DNA from: Mycolicibacterium sp. J2
GTDB taxonomy: Bacteria; Actinomycetota; Actinomycetes; Mycobacteriales; Mycobacteriaceae
NCBI RefSeq assembly: GCF_026240945.1
Contig: NZ_JAPFPY010000030.1
Location: forward strand, 1 to 57,847
Direction of reading: 5' to 3'
DNA length: 57,847 nucleotides
The stretch's first letter is position 1. Every line of letters begins with the position of its first letter. Both the position numbers and the translations under genes were made by a program. Under the pieces are notes generated by a model. It did not search any database and was not told where the DNA came from. It saw only the letters and a list, made by a program, of their open reading frames with translations. Of the stretch, positions 31,144 through 39,478 are shown piece by piece.

Positions 31144-31947
31144 ATGCGTTTTCTCAGCGTGGCCGTGGCTGCCACGGTTGCCGCGGTGTTCGGTTCCGCT
31201 GGTGTGGCCGTGGCCGCTCCGAAGGATTACTGCGCCGACCTCAAGGGCGCGAACACCGGCAGGACGTGTGAGATCCAGCTGTCCGACCCCGGGTACAGCG
31301 TCGACATCAGCATCCCGCTGGACTTCCCGGACCAGAAATCCGTAGCCGACTACATCTCCCAGACCCGCGACACGTTCCTCAACACGGCCAAGTCCGGGGC
31401 GGCCCGTACGACGCCGTACGTGTTGAGCATGGAGCCGGCCGAGTACAGCTCGTCGGTGCCCCCGCGCGGAACGCAGGCCGTGGTGTTCTCGATCACCCAG
31501 GACATCGGCAGTGGACCCCAGCGGACGTACAAGTCGTTCAACTGGGATCAGACCTTCCGCAAGGAGATCACTTATACCGCCGCACCGGACGACAAGCAGA
31601 ACACGCCGCTGTGGCGGGTGGACGATCCGCTGAAGACGGTCGCGCCGATCGTGCAGTCCGAACTGCAGCAGCAGCTGGCGCCGCCGCCGGCCGCACCTCC
31701 CACGCCGACCACCAGCACGACACCCACCACCACCACCACCACGCCGACGACGACCACGTCAGCCGCGCCGCCGGCGCCGTTGCCGTTCTCGCAGGCCGCG
31801 CTGTACAACCCGGCGAACTATCAGAACTTCGCAGTCGTCAACGACGGGGTGATCTTCTTCTTCGATCAGGGCGTCTTGTTGCCGGCGTCGGCCGGGCCGT
31901 TGCATGTGCTGGTGCCGCGGTCGCAGATCGACCCGATGATCGCGTAG
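31144..31947 (+). CDS. Secreted MPT64/MPB64-family protein with inserted Pro/Thr linker
   Basis: Product of 267 aa. Signal peptide MRFLSVAVAATVAAVFGSAG ending at VAVAA, then a domain close to M. tuberculosis MPT64: DYCADLKGANTGRTCEIQLS, PLDFPDQKSVADYISQTRD, VPPRGTQAVVFSITQD, FNWDQTFRKEITY and the closing YNPANYQNFAVVNDGVIFFF and LVPRSQIDPMIA. Between the two halves lies a ~35-residue linker of Pro and Thr (nucleotides ~31678-31790) absent from MPT64 as I remember it. MPT64 is a major secreted antigen with ER-binding and apoptosis-related roles reported; the environmental function is unknown. The ATG at 31144 has GGAGGT 6 nt upstream (31132-31137). Confidence 0.88.
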   Translation: MRFLSVAVAATVAAVFGSAGVAVAAPKDYCADLKGANTGRTCEIQLSDPGYSVDISIPLDFPDQKSVADYISQTRDTFLNTAKSGAARTTPYVLSMEPAEYSSSVPPRGTQAVVFSITQDIGSGPQRTYKSFNWDQTFRKEITYTAAPDDKQNTPLWRVDDPLKTVAPIVQSELQQQLAPPPAAPPTPTTSTTPTTTTTTPTTTTSAAPPAPLPFSQAALYNPANYQNFAVVNDGVIFFFDQGVLLPASAGPLHVLVPRSQIDPMIA

Positions 31948-31984
31948 CGCGGCGAGTTTTGCCCTGCGCGGCAGTCTGATGTGC

Positions 31985-32551
31985 ATGGGCAAACTCAGCT
32001 ATGGCTTCAATGTGTCGGTGGACGGTTATATCGCCGACGCTCGCGGCAATATCGACTGGTCCGAACCGAGCGAAGAACTCCACCGGTATTGGAACGACTT
32101 TGCGCGCCAGACGGCCCTGTCGTTCTACGGGCGACGGCTCTACGACTTGATGTCGGCGTACTGGCCGACGGCCGACCAGGATCCGGATGCCACCCCGGTC
32201 ACGCTCGATTTCGCTCGCGTCTGGTGCACCATGCCGAAGGTGGTGTTCTCCCGCACCTTGGAATCCGTGGGCTGGAACTCCCGGCTCGAGCGGGGTGACC
32301 CGGTCGAGGTGGTGCGGCGACTCAAAGCCGAAACCGACGGGACGTTGGAGCTGGCCGGTGCGACGCTGGCCGCTCCCGTCGTGCGGGCCGGGTTGGTGGA
32401 CGAGTATCGGATGGTTGTCACGCCCACCGCCGTCGGTGGTGGTACCCCGTTCTTCCCGACATTGCCCTCGTGGATGTCGTTGCGCCTGTTGGAGAATCGC
32501 ACATTCCCTGGCGGTACGGTCCTGCTGCGGTACGAGGCCAAGCGGGACTGA
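31985..32551 (+). CDS. Dihydrofolate-reductase-like (RibD C-terminal domain) protein
   Basis: Product of 188 aa. N-terminal KLSYGFNVSVDGYIADARGN and LSFYGRRLYDLMSAYW, then FSRTLESVGWNSRL and LELAGATLAAPVVRAGLVDE match the stand-alone RibD-C/DHFR-like reductases that are common in actinobacteria and of mostly unknown substrate. They bind NADPH. The ATG at 31985 (MGKLSYG) is used; the ATG at 31979 is also possible, and neither has a clear ribosome binding site. Convergent with the MarR gene. Confidence 0.8.
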   Translation: MGKLSYGFNVSVDGYIADARGNIDWSEPSEELHRYWNDFARQTALSFYGRRLYDLMSAYWPTADQDPDATPVTLDFARVWCTMPKVVFSRTLESVGWNSRLERGDPVEVVRRLKAETDGTLELAGATLAAPVVRAGLVDEYRMVVTPTAVGGGTPFFPTLPSWMSLRLLENRTFPGGTVLLRYEAKRD

Positions 32552-32569
32552 CCGCCCCTGTCCGCCTCG

Positions 32570-33019
32570 TTACTCCACATCGCTGTCGGCCAGCAGCAGC
32601 CGTAACGTGGCACGCAGATCGTCCAGCCGTTCCGGCCCCAGCAGCTGCTGCCAGCGCCGCTCGAGGCTGACGGCGTTGTCACGCATGACACGTAATGCCT
32701 TTCGGCCCAGAGGCGTCAGCTCGATGAGCATCGCCCGGGCGTCGACGGTGTCGGGTGAGCGCACCACATAGCCGTGCCGTTCCAGCGGTCGGATGGCCTG
32801 GGCAACCGCCTGCCTGCTGACCCGAAGCCGGGCGGCGAGGTCCGAGGCATGCAGCGGACCGGTGGCCAGCGGAACCAGCGCGACGGCCTGCGCCGGGCGA
32901 ATACCGTCGATACCTGCGGCGGCGAAGGCCGCACGAAGACGCGGCGCCCGGCTGGCCGCCACCAGCTGGACGAGCGCCGGAACGGTCGGCTGCCACCCGG
33001 CGTCGGATTCCTCGGTCAC
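32570..33019 (-). CDS. MarR-family transcriptional regulator
   Basis: Product of 149 aa. The winged helix is clear: ATGPLHASDLAARLRVSRQA then VAQAIRPLERHGYVVRSPDT and DARAMLIELTPLGRKAL, as in MarR proteins. The GTG at 33019 (VTEESDAG) is used; the GTG at 33037 is an alternative. Divergent from the lipoprotein esterase gene, with a perfect palindrome at 33049-33067 in between, which is the likely autoregulatory operator. Confidence 0.87.
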   Translation of the reverse strand: MTEESDAGWQPTVPALVQLVAASRAPRLRAAFAAAGIDGIRPAQAVALVPLATGPLHASDLAARLRVSRQAVAQAIRPLERHGYVVRSPDTVDARAMLIELTPLGRKALRVMRDNAVSLERRWQQLLGPERLDDLRATLRLLLADSDVE

Positions 33020-33048
33020 AGACGAGCAGTGTGCCACCCTCCGAGATT

Positions 33049-33067
33049 TTGACAAGTAACTTGTCAA
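33049..33067. promoter_or_regulatory. Perfect 19-bp palindrome, probable MarR operator
   Basis: TTGACAAGTAACTTGTCAA has 9-bp arms (33049-33057 and 33059-33067) around a central A and lies between the divergent marR and esterase genes. Both ends read TTGACA, a -35-like hexamer on each strand, so binding would block both promoters. The length and symmetry are standard for MarR dimers. Confidence 0.8.
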
Positions 33068-33084
33068 TAATGGGCAGCGCGCGC

Positions 33085-34041
33085 ATGATGAACGCCATGA
33101 CCATGCGCACCGCGCGGACACTCGTCGCATGCCTGGCTGTCGTGGCGGTCCTGACGGCCGGCGGATGCATGGCAGGCGGGCGCGCGCTCGGCGCCCCGGT
33201 CTCCGACGGCATACCGCAGGGGCAGTCCAGCCACACCCTGGACAGCGGCGGAATCACGCGGTCGTTCCGGCTCTATCGGCCGGCCGGCCTCGACGCTGCC
33301 GCTCCCCTGGTCGTCATGCTCCATGGCGGGTTCGGGGACGGCACTCAGGCCGAACGGGCGTACAACTGGGACAGCCAGGCCGACAGCGGGCATTTCGTGG
33401 TGGCCTATCCCGACGGGCTGCACCGAGCCTGGAATGCGGGATCGTGCTGCGGACTCCCACAGCGGACCGGTGTCGACGATGTCGCGTTCATCACCGCGAT
33501 GGTGGCCGATATCGAAGCGCGGATGCCCATCGACTCCCGCCGCGTGTACGCCACCGGCATGTCCAACGGGGCCATGATGGCGTTGCGTTTGGGTTGTCAG
33601 AGCACACTTTTCGCCGCCATCGCGCCAGTGGCCGGGACGCTGCTGACCGACTGCGCGGGCGCCCAGCCCGCGTCGGTCCTCCAGATTCACGGCACCGCCG
33701 ATGATCGCGTGCCATACGGTGGTGGCCCGGGCCGCGCCTCCAACGTGTCGGACGCACCAAGGGTCGACGGCCCGTCGGTCGAATCCGTCAACGCCACCTG
33801 GCGATCCATCGACGGCTGCGCAGAACCCACCGTCACGGTTTCGGGCCAGGTGACCACCCAGGTGGCCGGCTGCGCGGACGGGCGGACAGTCGAGCTGATC
33901 ACCGTCGCGGGCGCGGGTCATCAGTGGCCCGGTGGCGTCCCGAGCCCGCTCGCCCAGCGCCTCGGCGACCTGCCGCCACCCTCGAACGCCCTCGATGCCA
34001 CCGCGACCATCTGGCAGTTCTTCACGCAGCACCAGCGCTGA
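33085..34041 (+). CDS. Lipoprotein esterase, PHB-depolymerase family (LpqC-like)
   Basis: Product of 318 aa. A signal peptide with lipobox-like TAGGC (TLVACLAVVAVLTAGGC) suggests a lipoprotein. The esterase core has PLVVMLHGGFGDGTQ, VAYPDGLHRAWNAGSCCG, the nucleophile GMSNGAM, ILQIHG-like VLQIHGTADDRVPY (Asp) and AGAGHQWPGG (His), as in secreted feruloyl/PHB-depolymerase-like esterases and mycobacterial LpqC. The start is uncertain: ATG codons at 33070, 33085, 33097 and 33103 all precede the signal peptide. Probably controlled by the divergent MarR protein. Confidence 0.83.
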   Translation: MMNAMTMRTARTLVACLAVVAVLTAGGCMAGGRALGAPVSDGIPQGQSSHTLDSGGITRSFRLYRPAGLDAAAPLVVMLHGGFGDGTQAERAYNWDSQADSGHFVVAYPDGLHRAWNAGSCCGLPQRTGVDDVAFITAMVADIEARMPIDSRRVYATGMSNGAMMALRLGCQSTLFAAIAPVAGTLLTDCAGAQPASVLQIHGTADDRVPYGGGPGRASNVSDAPRVDGPSVESVNATWRSIDGCAEPTVTVSGQVTTQVAGCADGRTVELITVAGAGHQWPGGVPSPLAQRLGDLPPPSNALDATATIWQFFTQHQR

Positions 34042-34071
34042 CGTCGCGGGCGGCTACCTCAAGGGCGTCCG

Positions 34072-34329
34072 CTACTCCGATCGACGGAAGTACGGCTCAA
34101 CCGTGCCGCTGAGCTTGACGACCATCGGATTTCCGCGGCGATCCATGGCGGTAGGCACTTCCACCCGCACCCAACCCTCGGCGACGTCGTATTCGTGCAC
34201 GTTGGTCTTCTCCGCGCCATTGAAACGGATACCCACGTCACGGCTCAGCACCTCTTCGTCGTAGAAGGGGCTACGCGGATCGATGGAGAGGTGATTCGGG
34301 GGAACGTCTGTGTTCTGATCCTGGGACAT
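34072..34329 (-). CDS. DUF3297 family protein
   Basis: Product of 85 aa, close to the DUF3297 pattern: DRLS-like NHLSIDPRSPFYDEEVLSRD, GIRFNGAEKTNVHEYDVAEG, WVRVEVP and DRRGNPMVVKLSGTVEPYF. Found widely in proteobacteria and some actinobacteria; a small glutathione-peroxidase-adjacent protein of unknown role. ATG at 34329. Convergent with the esterase gene. Confidence 0.85.
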   Translation of the reverse strand: MSQDQNTDVPPNHLSIDPRSPFYDEEVLSRDVGIRFNGAEKTNVHEYDVAEGWVRVEVPTAMDRRGNPMVVKLSGTVEPYFRRSE

Positions 34330-34470
34330 GATGGCTTTCGGTCAATGCTGCATAGGTTTGGACGTGCTTCTCCAAGAAACCTACGCGATGCCCGTGTGTT
34401 GGCGGGGTCCGCATAGGTCGCGACAGACCGCGCCGATGAGGTACGTGTCGTGCGATCGACCAGCAACAAA

Positions 34471-34497
34471 AAAGACCAGCTCAAGGCTAGTCTTTTT
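34471..34497 (-). terminator. Intrinsic terminator after tRNA-Pro
   Basis: On the + strand AAAGACCAGC (34471-34480), loop TCAAG, GCTAGTCTTT (34486-34495) gives a 10-bp stem with one G-U pair, flanked by A-rich and T-rich runs on both sides. For the minus-strand tRNA it is followed by TTTTTTG. The T run on the other side would allow action in both directions. Confidence 0.8.
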
Positions 34498-34498
34498 G

Positions 34499-34572
<74 letters not shown>

Positions 34573-34604
34573 CGGTGCTGCCGGGATCGCCGGCAGCGGA
34601 CGAA

Positions 34605-34635
34605 ACTTTACCTCAGCCAAGCCGCTCGACCACAA
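34605..34635 (-). promoter_or_regulatory. Possible promoter of tRNA-Pro
   Basis: On the minus strand TTGTGG (34635-34630) and TAAAGT (34610-34605) with a 19-bp spacer lie 33-63 bp upstream of the tRNA 5' end. The -10 fits TANNNT; the long spacer makes the call tentative. Confidence 0.35.
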
Positions 34636-34660
34636 TCGCCCCACGCCTACCCTGGGCACG

Positions 34661-36145
34661 GTGACGCGCGATGACACTCCGCTGTGGTTGTTCGCCGATC
34701 AGCTGGGTCCGGCCGCCCATGGCGGTGAGCACGCTCACCGCGAGATCCTGCTCGTCGAGGCCACCTCGGCGCTGCGCCGGCGCCGGTTTCACCGGCAGAA
34801 ACTGCACCTGGTGCTCTCGGCGCTGCGCCACGCCGAACGCGACCTCGGCGAGCGCGCCACCCTGCTCACCACCGACACCTACACCGAGGCACTGGAGCAA
34901 TTCGGACGTCCGGTCCTGGTGTTCGAGCCCACCTCGCACGCCGCGCAGCGATTCGTCCACCGCCTCAAACGGCAGGGCCTGGTCGCCGACGTGCTGCCCA
35001 CCCCGACGTTCGCGTTGTCGCGCCGCGATTTCGCCGCATGGGCGGGTGAGCGCACCCGCTTCCGCATGGAGGATTTCTACCGGGAGCAGCGCCGCCGCTT
35101 CGGCGTCCTGATGAACGGCGCAGAGCCCGTCGGCAACCGGTGGAACTTCGACGAGGACAACCGCGAATCGCCGCCGAAGCGGCAGACCACCCTGGGCCTC
35201 CCGGCGCCCTACACCCCGCGCGAGGACGATATCGATGCCGCGGTCCGCCACGACCTGGACGCCATGGACCTCGACACGGTCGGCAGCGACGGACCCCGGC
35301 TGTTCGCGGTCACCCCCGCCGAAGCCAAGCGCGCCCTGACCCGATTCATCGAGCACCGATTGCCGAGCTTCGGTCGCTACGAGGACGCCATCATGGGCGA
35401 GGACTGGGCGATGTCGCACTCGCTGCTCTCGGTGCCGCTGAATCTCGGTGTGCTGCATCCGCTCGACGCGGTGCACGCCGCAGAACGCGCCTATCGCGAC
35501 AACAAGGCTCCGCTGGCCGCCGTCGAGGGATTCGTCCGCCAGATTCTCGGCTGGCGCGAGTACATGTGGCATCTCTACTGGCATTTCGGCCCGGACTACA
35601 CCGAGCGCAACGAGCTGAACGCGCAGACCCCGTTACCGGACTGGTGGACCAACCTCGACGCCGACGCCGTCACCGCGGCGTGCCTGCACGACGCACTGGC
35701 CGGTGTGCGTGACCGCGGCTGGACCCACCACATCCAACGGCTGATGGTGCTGGGCAGCCATGCGCTGCAGCGCGGCTACCGGCCCGACGAGCTGACCGAG
35801 TGGTTCGCCACCGCCTTCGTCGACGGTTTCCGGTGGGTGATGCCGACCAACGTCGTGGGCATGAGCCAGCACGCCGACGGCGGCTTGCTGGCCACCAAGC
35901 CGTACACCTCCGGCGGCGCCTACCTCAACAAGATGAGCGACCACTGCCGCGACTGCGCGTTCGACCCGAAAAAGCGCCTCGGTGACGACGCGTGCCCCTT
36001 CACGGCGGGCTACTGGGCGTTCACCCACCGGCATCGCGACCTGCTGGCCGGCAACGCACGCACCCGCCGGGCCGTCTCGTCGATGCAGCGCCTCGACGAC
36101 CTGGAGGCCGTCATCGAGCAGGAGTCAGCGCGCGACCGGTTCTGA
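34661..36145 (+). CDS. Fe-S bacterial cryptochrome/photolyase ((6-4) photolyase, PhrB-like)
   Basis: Product of 494 aa. Deoxyribodipyrimidine-photolyase-related family: TPLWLFADQLGPAAHG, RMEDFYREQRRRFGVLMNG, RWNFDEDNRESPPK, then the FAD domain with QILGWREYMWHLYW, HHIQRLMVLGSHALQRGY and NVVGMSQHADGG. The four cysteines of the Fe-S class are visible (ACLHDAL; HCRDC; DDACPF). These enzymes repair (6-4) photoproducts with light. The GTG at 34661 is used; upstream in-frame codons cover the tRNA. The last 21 bp overlap the convergent TauE gene. Confidence 0.88.
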   Translation: MTRDDTPLWLFADQLGPAAHGGEHAHREILLVEATSALRRRRFHRQKLHLVLSALRHAERDLGERATLLTTDTYTEALEQFGRPVLVFEPTSHAAQRFVHRLKRQGLVADVLPTPTFALSRRDFAAWAGERTRFRMEDFYREQRRRFGVLMNGAEPVGNRWNFDEDNRESPPKRQTTLGLPAPYTPREDDIDAAVRHDLDAMDLDTVGSDGPRLFAVTPAEAKRALTRFIEHRLPSFGRYEDAIMGEDWAMSHSLLSVPLNLGVLHPLDAVHAAERAYRDNKAPLAAVEGFVRQILGWREYMWHLYWHFGPDYTERNELNAQTPLPDWWTNLDADAVTAACLHDALAGVRDRGWTHHIQRLMVLGSHALQRGYRPDELTEWFATAFVDGFRWVMPTNVVGMSQHADGGLLATKPYTSGGAYLNKMSDHCRDCAFDPKKRLGDDACPFTAGYWAFTHRHRDLLAGNARTRRAVSSMQRLDDLEAVIEQESARDRF

Positions 36146-37039
36146 TTCGACGGCCACGACGTCGACCGGTGCCAGCTGCGGGGCCCGCGACACCCGCCAG
36201 GCGTAGCCCACCAATCCCGCCCACGCCGCCACGATCACGGCGTACACGACGGTCGACGCCGGCGCGTGCACCCCGAAGTAGGTAAGCAGCTTCTGGCTGT
36301 TCGTCAGCACGATCACCCCGCCCACGGCCGTGCCCAGCAGGGCGGGACTGACGCGGCTCACCAGCCAGGCCGCCACCGGTGCGGCGATCACACCACCGAC
36401 CATCAAGCCGACCACCACCGGCCAGTTGGCCAGGAAATCCTGCTGCAGCCCCACCAGAAATCCCAGCGACGCCGACACCGAGACCAGGAACTCCGACGCG
36501 CTGACCGACCCGATCACGGTGCGGGGCGCGGTCTTGCCCTGCGACAGCAGAGTGCTGGTGGTGACCGGACCCCAGCCGCCGCCACCGGAGGCGTCGATGA
36601 ACCCGCCGAACAACCCGAGCGGGGCCAGGAATGTGGCGCTGTGGCTGGTACCGCGCGCGCCGAGGCTCAGCGGGGTGCGCAGCGAGAACCGCAGGAGCAC
36701 GTACAGGCCGATGCCCAGCAGGATGGCCGCCATCAGCGGCGCAGCCTGCTCGGTGGACAGCGACGACAGCACCGTCGCGCCGGCGAACGCACCGACCGCA
36801 CCGGGACCGCCGAGCTTGGCCACCAGCGCCCAGTCGATATTCCTGAACTTCCAGTGCGACAGCCCCGAGGCGAAGGTGGTGCCCACCTCGGCGAGGTGCA
36901 CCGCCGCACTGGCCTGAGCTGCCCCCACCCCGGAGAGCACCAGCAGGGTCGAGGCGGTGACGCCGAACGCCATGCCCAGCGCACCGTCGACGAGTTGGGC
37001 GCCGACACCGACGAGGGTGAAGATGAGAAGCGAACGCAT
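36125..37039 (-). CDS. TauE/SafE-family anion permease (first copy)
   Basis: Product of 304 aa with about eight helices. The start VGVGAQLVDGALGMAFGVTA and GLFGGFIDASGGGGWGPVTT match the TauE/SafE repeats (sulfite, sulfoacetate or taurine-product export). Longer and more divergent than the second copy. ATG at 37039, 59 bp downstream of the small ORF at 37099-37206. Substrate unknown. Confidence 0.85.
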   Translation of the reverse strand: MRSLLIFTLVGVGAQLVDGALGMAFGVTASTLLVLSGVGAAQASAAVHLAEVGTTFASGLSHWKFRNIDWALVAKLGGPGAVGAFAGATVLSSLSTEQAAPLMAAILLGIGLYVLLRFSLRTPLSLGARGTSHSATFLAPLGLFGGFIDASGGGGWGPVTTSTLLSQGKTAPRTVIGSVSASEFLVSVSASLGFLVGLQQDFLANWPVVVGLMVGGVIAAPVAAWLVSRVSPALLGTAVGGVIVLTNSQKLLTYFGVHAPASTVVYAVIVAAWAGLVGYAWRVSRAPQLAPVDVVAVESEPVAR

Positions 37040-37098
37040 GGCTGCTTTCGGAAAGTGCGGTCAGCGCAGGGCGTACCGCAAGGGACGAGTGGGCGGCG

Positions 37099-37206
37099 TC
37101 AGGGACGCGGACACCACTCGTCGAAGGCCATCAACCGGCGCGACGGCCAGAACGGCTCCAGTGCGGACAACTCGGACGGCGACGCCGCAAGTGCGCGCTG
37201 AGCCAT
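37099..37206 (-). CDS. 35-aa ORF with strong ribosome binding site between two TauE genes
   Basis: The ATG at 37206 is preceded by AGGAGG (37213-37218, minus strand) with a 6-nt spacer, the best Shine-Dalgarno in this region. The product MAQRALAASPSELSALEPFW continues to FDEWCPRP and stop, with a Trp, Pro and one Cys near the end. It is too short for routine calling. Its place just ahead of a sulfur-compound-type permease suggests a leader peptide or a small partner protein. Not recognised as any family. Confidence 0.55.
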   Translation of the reverse strand: MAQRALAASPSELSALEPFWPSRRLMAFDEWCPRP

Positions 37207-37239
37207 CGGTGTCCTCCTACTAACAAGCCGTCGGCAAGA

Positions 37240-38022
37240 TTACACCGACAACAATCGGTACAACCCGATTAGTCCCACCACCACGATCACCGCGCGCAGC
37301 GCATTGGGCGACAGCCGGCGGCCGTAGTGGGCACCCAGGAAGCCACCCACCAGCGAGCCCACGGCGATCAGCCCGGCCGCGGCCCAGCTGATCCGGTCGA
37401 ACGCCACCAGCGTGTAGGCCACCGCCGCAACCACATTGACCAGCAGCGACAGCAGGTTCTTTGCCGCGTTCATCCGCTGCATCGACTCGGGCAGCAGCGC
37501 CCCCATGGCGCCGACCAGCAAAATGCCCTGGGCGGCCGTGAAGTAGCCGCCGTAGATCCCGACGGCGAAGGTGGCCAGCACCAGCGCGGTCATCCGCCGT
37601 GCGGAGATGTGCTCGGCCGACTGGCCCGACTCGTCGGCCCGGCGCCGCGCCCAGGACTGGATCCGCGGGCCGATCACCACCAGGATCAGCGCACCGATCA
37701 GCAGCACCGGCACGATCTGGGTGAACACCTTTTCCGGCAGGTGCAGCAGCAGCCACGCCCCGACCCCGGCTCCGACCAGCGAGGCCGGGATCTGCCAGCG
37801 CAACCGGTTCCACTGGCCGCGCAGCTCGCGACGGTAACCCCAGGTCCCCGACACCCCGCCGGCCACCAACCCGACGGCGTTGGACATCGTCGAGGTGACC
37901 GGCGGATAGCCCAGCGCGACCAGCGTCGGGAAGGTGATCAGCGTTCCGGAGCCGACGATCGCGTTGATCGCACCGGCGCCCACCCCGGCCAGCGCGATGA
38001 GCACCATGTGCGTAACAGACAC
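37240..38022 (-). CDS. TauE/SafE-family anion permease (second copy)
   Basis: Product of 260 aa, eight helices. Conserved GVGAGAINAIVGSGTLITFP, GYPPVTSTMSNAVGLVAGGV, FAVGIYGGYFTAAQGILLV and AKNLLSLLVNVVAAVAYTLV segments. The GTG at 38022 is used (AGTAGGG upstream); the ATG at 38007 is possible. Not closely similar to the other TauE gene, so not a recent duplication. Ends 25 bp before the der stop region on the other side. Confidence 0.88.
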   Translation of the reverse strand: MSVTHMVLIALAGVGAGAINAIVGSGTLITFPTLVALGYPPVTSTMSNAVGLVAGGVSGTWGYRRELRGQWNRLRWQIPASLVGAGVGAWLLLHLPEKVFTQIVPVLLIGALILVVIGPRIQSWARRRADESGQSAEHISARRMTALVLATFAVGIYGGYFTAAQGILLVGAMGALLPESMQRMNAAKNLLSLLVNVVAAVAYTLVAFDRISWAAAGLIAVGSLVGGFLGAHYGRRLSPNALRAVIVVVGLIGLYRLLSV

Positions 38023-38047
38023 TCCGGCAACCCTACTCAGGGCGCCG

Positions 38048-39478
38048 TCAGCGGCGTCGGACCGGACCGCGTTTCTCCCGGACCCGCACGTTGATGCGCA
38101 CCGGGCTGCCCTCGAACCCGAACGTCTCGCGCAGCTTTCGCTCCAGGAACCGGCGGTACCCGGCCTCCAGGAAGCCGGTGGTGAACAACACGAACGTCGG
38201 CGGCCGGGTGGCCGCTTGGGTCGCGAACAGGATCCGCGGCTGCTTGCCGCCACGCACCGGCGGCGGAGTGGCCGCGACGATTTCCTTGATGAAGGTGTTG
38301 AGCCGGCCGGTGGGAATGCGGGTGTCCCACGAGGCCAGTGACTTCTCCAGCGCCGGAACGAGTTTCTGCACCGCGCGGCCCGTGGTGGCCGAGATGTTCA
38401 CCCGCGGAGCCCACTGCACCTGCACCAGCTCGCGGTCGATCTCGCGGTCCAGCAGATAGCGGCGGTCCTCGTCGACCAGGTCCCACTTGTTGAACACCAG
38501 CACCAGCGCCCGGCCCGCCTCGATCACCATCGTCAGCACCCGCAGGTCCTGCTCGGTGATCGGCTGCGACCCGTCGATGAGCACCATCACCACTTCGGCG
38601 GCGTCGATGGCGCTGTGGGTGCGAACCGAGGCGTAGAACTCGTGCCCGCTGGCCTGACCGACCTTGCGCCGCAATCCCGCGGTGTCGACGAAACGCCAAG
38701 GCTTGCCGTCCAATTCGATCAGCGAATCGACCGGGTCGACGGTGGTACCCGCCTGGTCGTGCACCACCGAGCGCTCGTCACCGGCCAGCCGGTTCAGCAG
38801 CGAACTCTTGCCGACGTTCGGCTTGCCGACCAGCGCGACGCGCCGCGGGCCGCCGGGCCCGCCGCGCACCTCGGAGACCTCGGGCAGGTCGGCGGTCACC
38901 ACATCCAGCAGGTCGGCCACCCCGCGCCCGTGCATGGCGCTGATCGGGTGCGGCTCCCCCAGCCCGAGTGACCACAGCGCGGCGGCCTCGGCTTCGGTGC
39001 GGTCGTTGTCGACTTTGTTGGCCGCGAGATATACCGGCTTTCCGGAGCGTTGCAGCCGTTTGGCCGCCGCCTCGTCGGCCGCGGTCGCCCCGACCACGGC
39101 GTCGACGACCATGATGATCGCGTCGGCGGTCTGCATGGCCACCGACGCCTGCTCGGCCACCTTCTGCTGCAGGCCTTTGGCGTCGGGTTCCCACCCGCCG
39201 GTGTCCTGCACCACGAACCGGCGGCCCAACCAGTTGGCGTCATAGGACACCCGGTCGCGGGTCACCCCGGGAATGTCCTGCACGACGGCCTCGCGCCGGC
39301 CCAGGATGCGGTTCACCAGAGTCGATTTGCCGACGTTGGGCCGGCCGACGACGGCGATGACCGGCGGCGGGGCATAGGCCTCGTCGTCACCGGCCTCGTC
39401 GTCGGCGAAGCCGATCTCCCAGTCGCTCTCGTCGGACCAGGTGCCGTCCGAGGACGAATCTGCATCGATGTCGGTCAT
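38048..39478 (-). CDS. der: Ribosome biogenesis GTPase Der (EngA)
   Basis: Product of 476 aa with two tandem GTPase domains: GRPNVGKSTLVNRIL with DIPGVTRDR and NKVDNDR, and GKPNVGKSSLLNRLAG with DQAGTTVDPVDSL and NKWDLVDED, followed by a KH-like domain and a GPVRRR tail. Needed for 50S assembly. The ATG at 39478 overlaps the cmk stop (ATGA); the acidic N-terminal extension (DSSSDGTWSDESDWEIGFAD) is a mycobacterial trait. Last gene of the parA-scpA-scpB-rluB-cmk-der unit. Confidence 0.96.
   Translation of the reverse strand: MTDIDADSSSDGTWSDESDWEIGFADDEAGDDEAYAPPPVIAVVGRPNVGKSTLVNRILGRREAVVQDIPGVTRDRVSYDANWLGRRFVVQDTGGWEPDAKGLQQKVAEQASVAMQTADAIIMVVDAVVGATAADEAAAKRLQRSGKPVYLAANKVDNDRTEAEAAALWSLGLGEPHPISAMHGRGVADLLDVVTADLPEVSEVRGGPGGPRRVALVGKPNVGKSSLLNRLAGDERSVVHDQAGTTVDPVDSLIELDGKPWRFVDTAGLRRKVGQASGHEFYASVRTHSAIDAAEVVMVLIDGSQPITEQDLRVLTMVIEAGRALVLVFNKWDLVDEDRRYLLDREIDRELVQVQWAPRVNISATTGRAVQKLVPALEKSLASWDTRIPTGRLNTFIKEIVAATPPPVRGGKQPRILFATQAATRPPTFVLFTTGFLEAGYRRFLERKLRETFGFEGSPVRINVRVREKRGPVRRR

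Noticed and set aside
31700..31770. ACC/ACG-rich run in the MPT64-like gene as a microsatellite
   Set aside because: It is the in-frame Pro/Thr linker coding sequence; noted under the gene rather than as a separate element.
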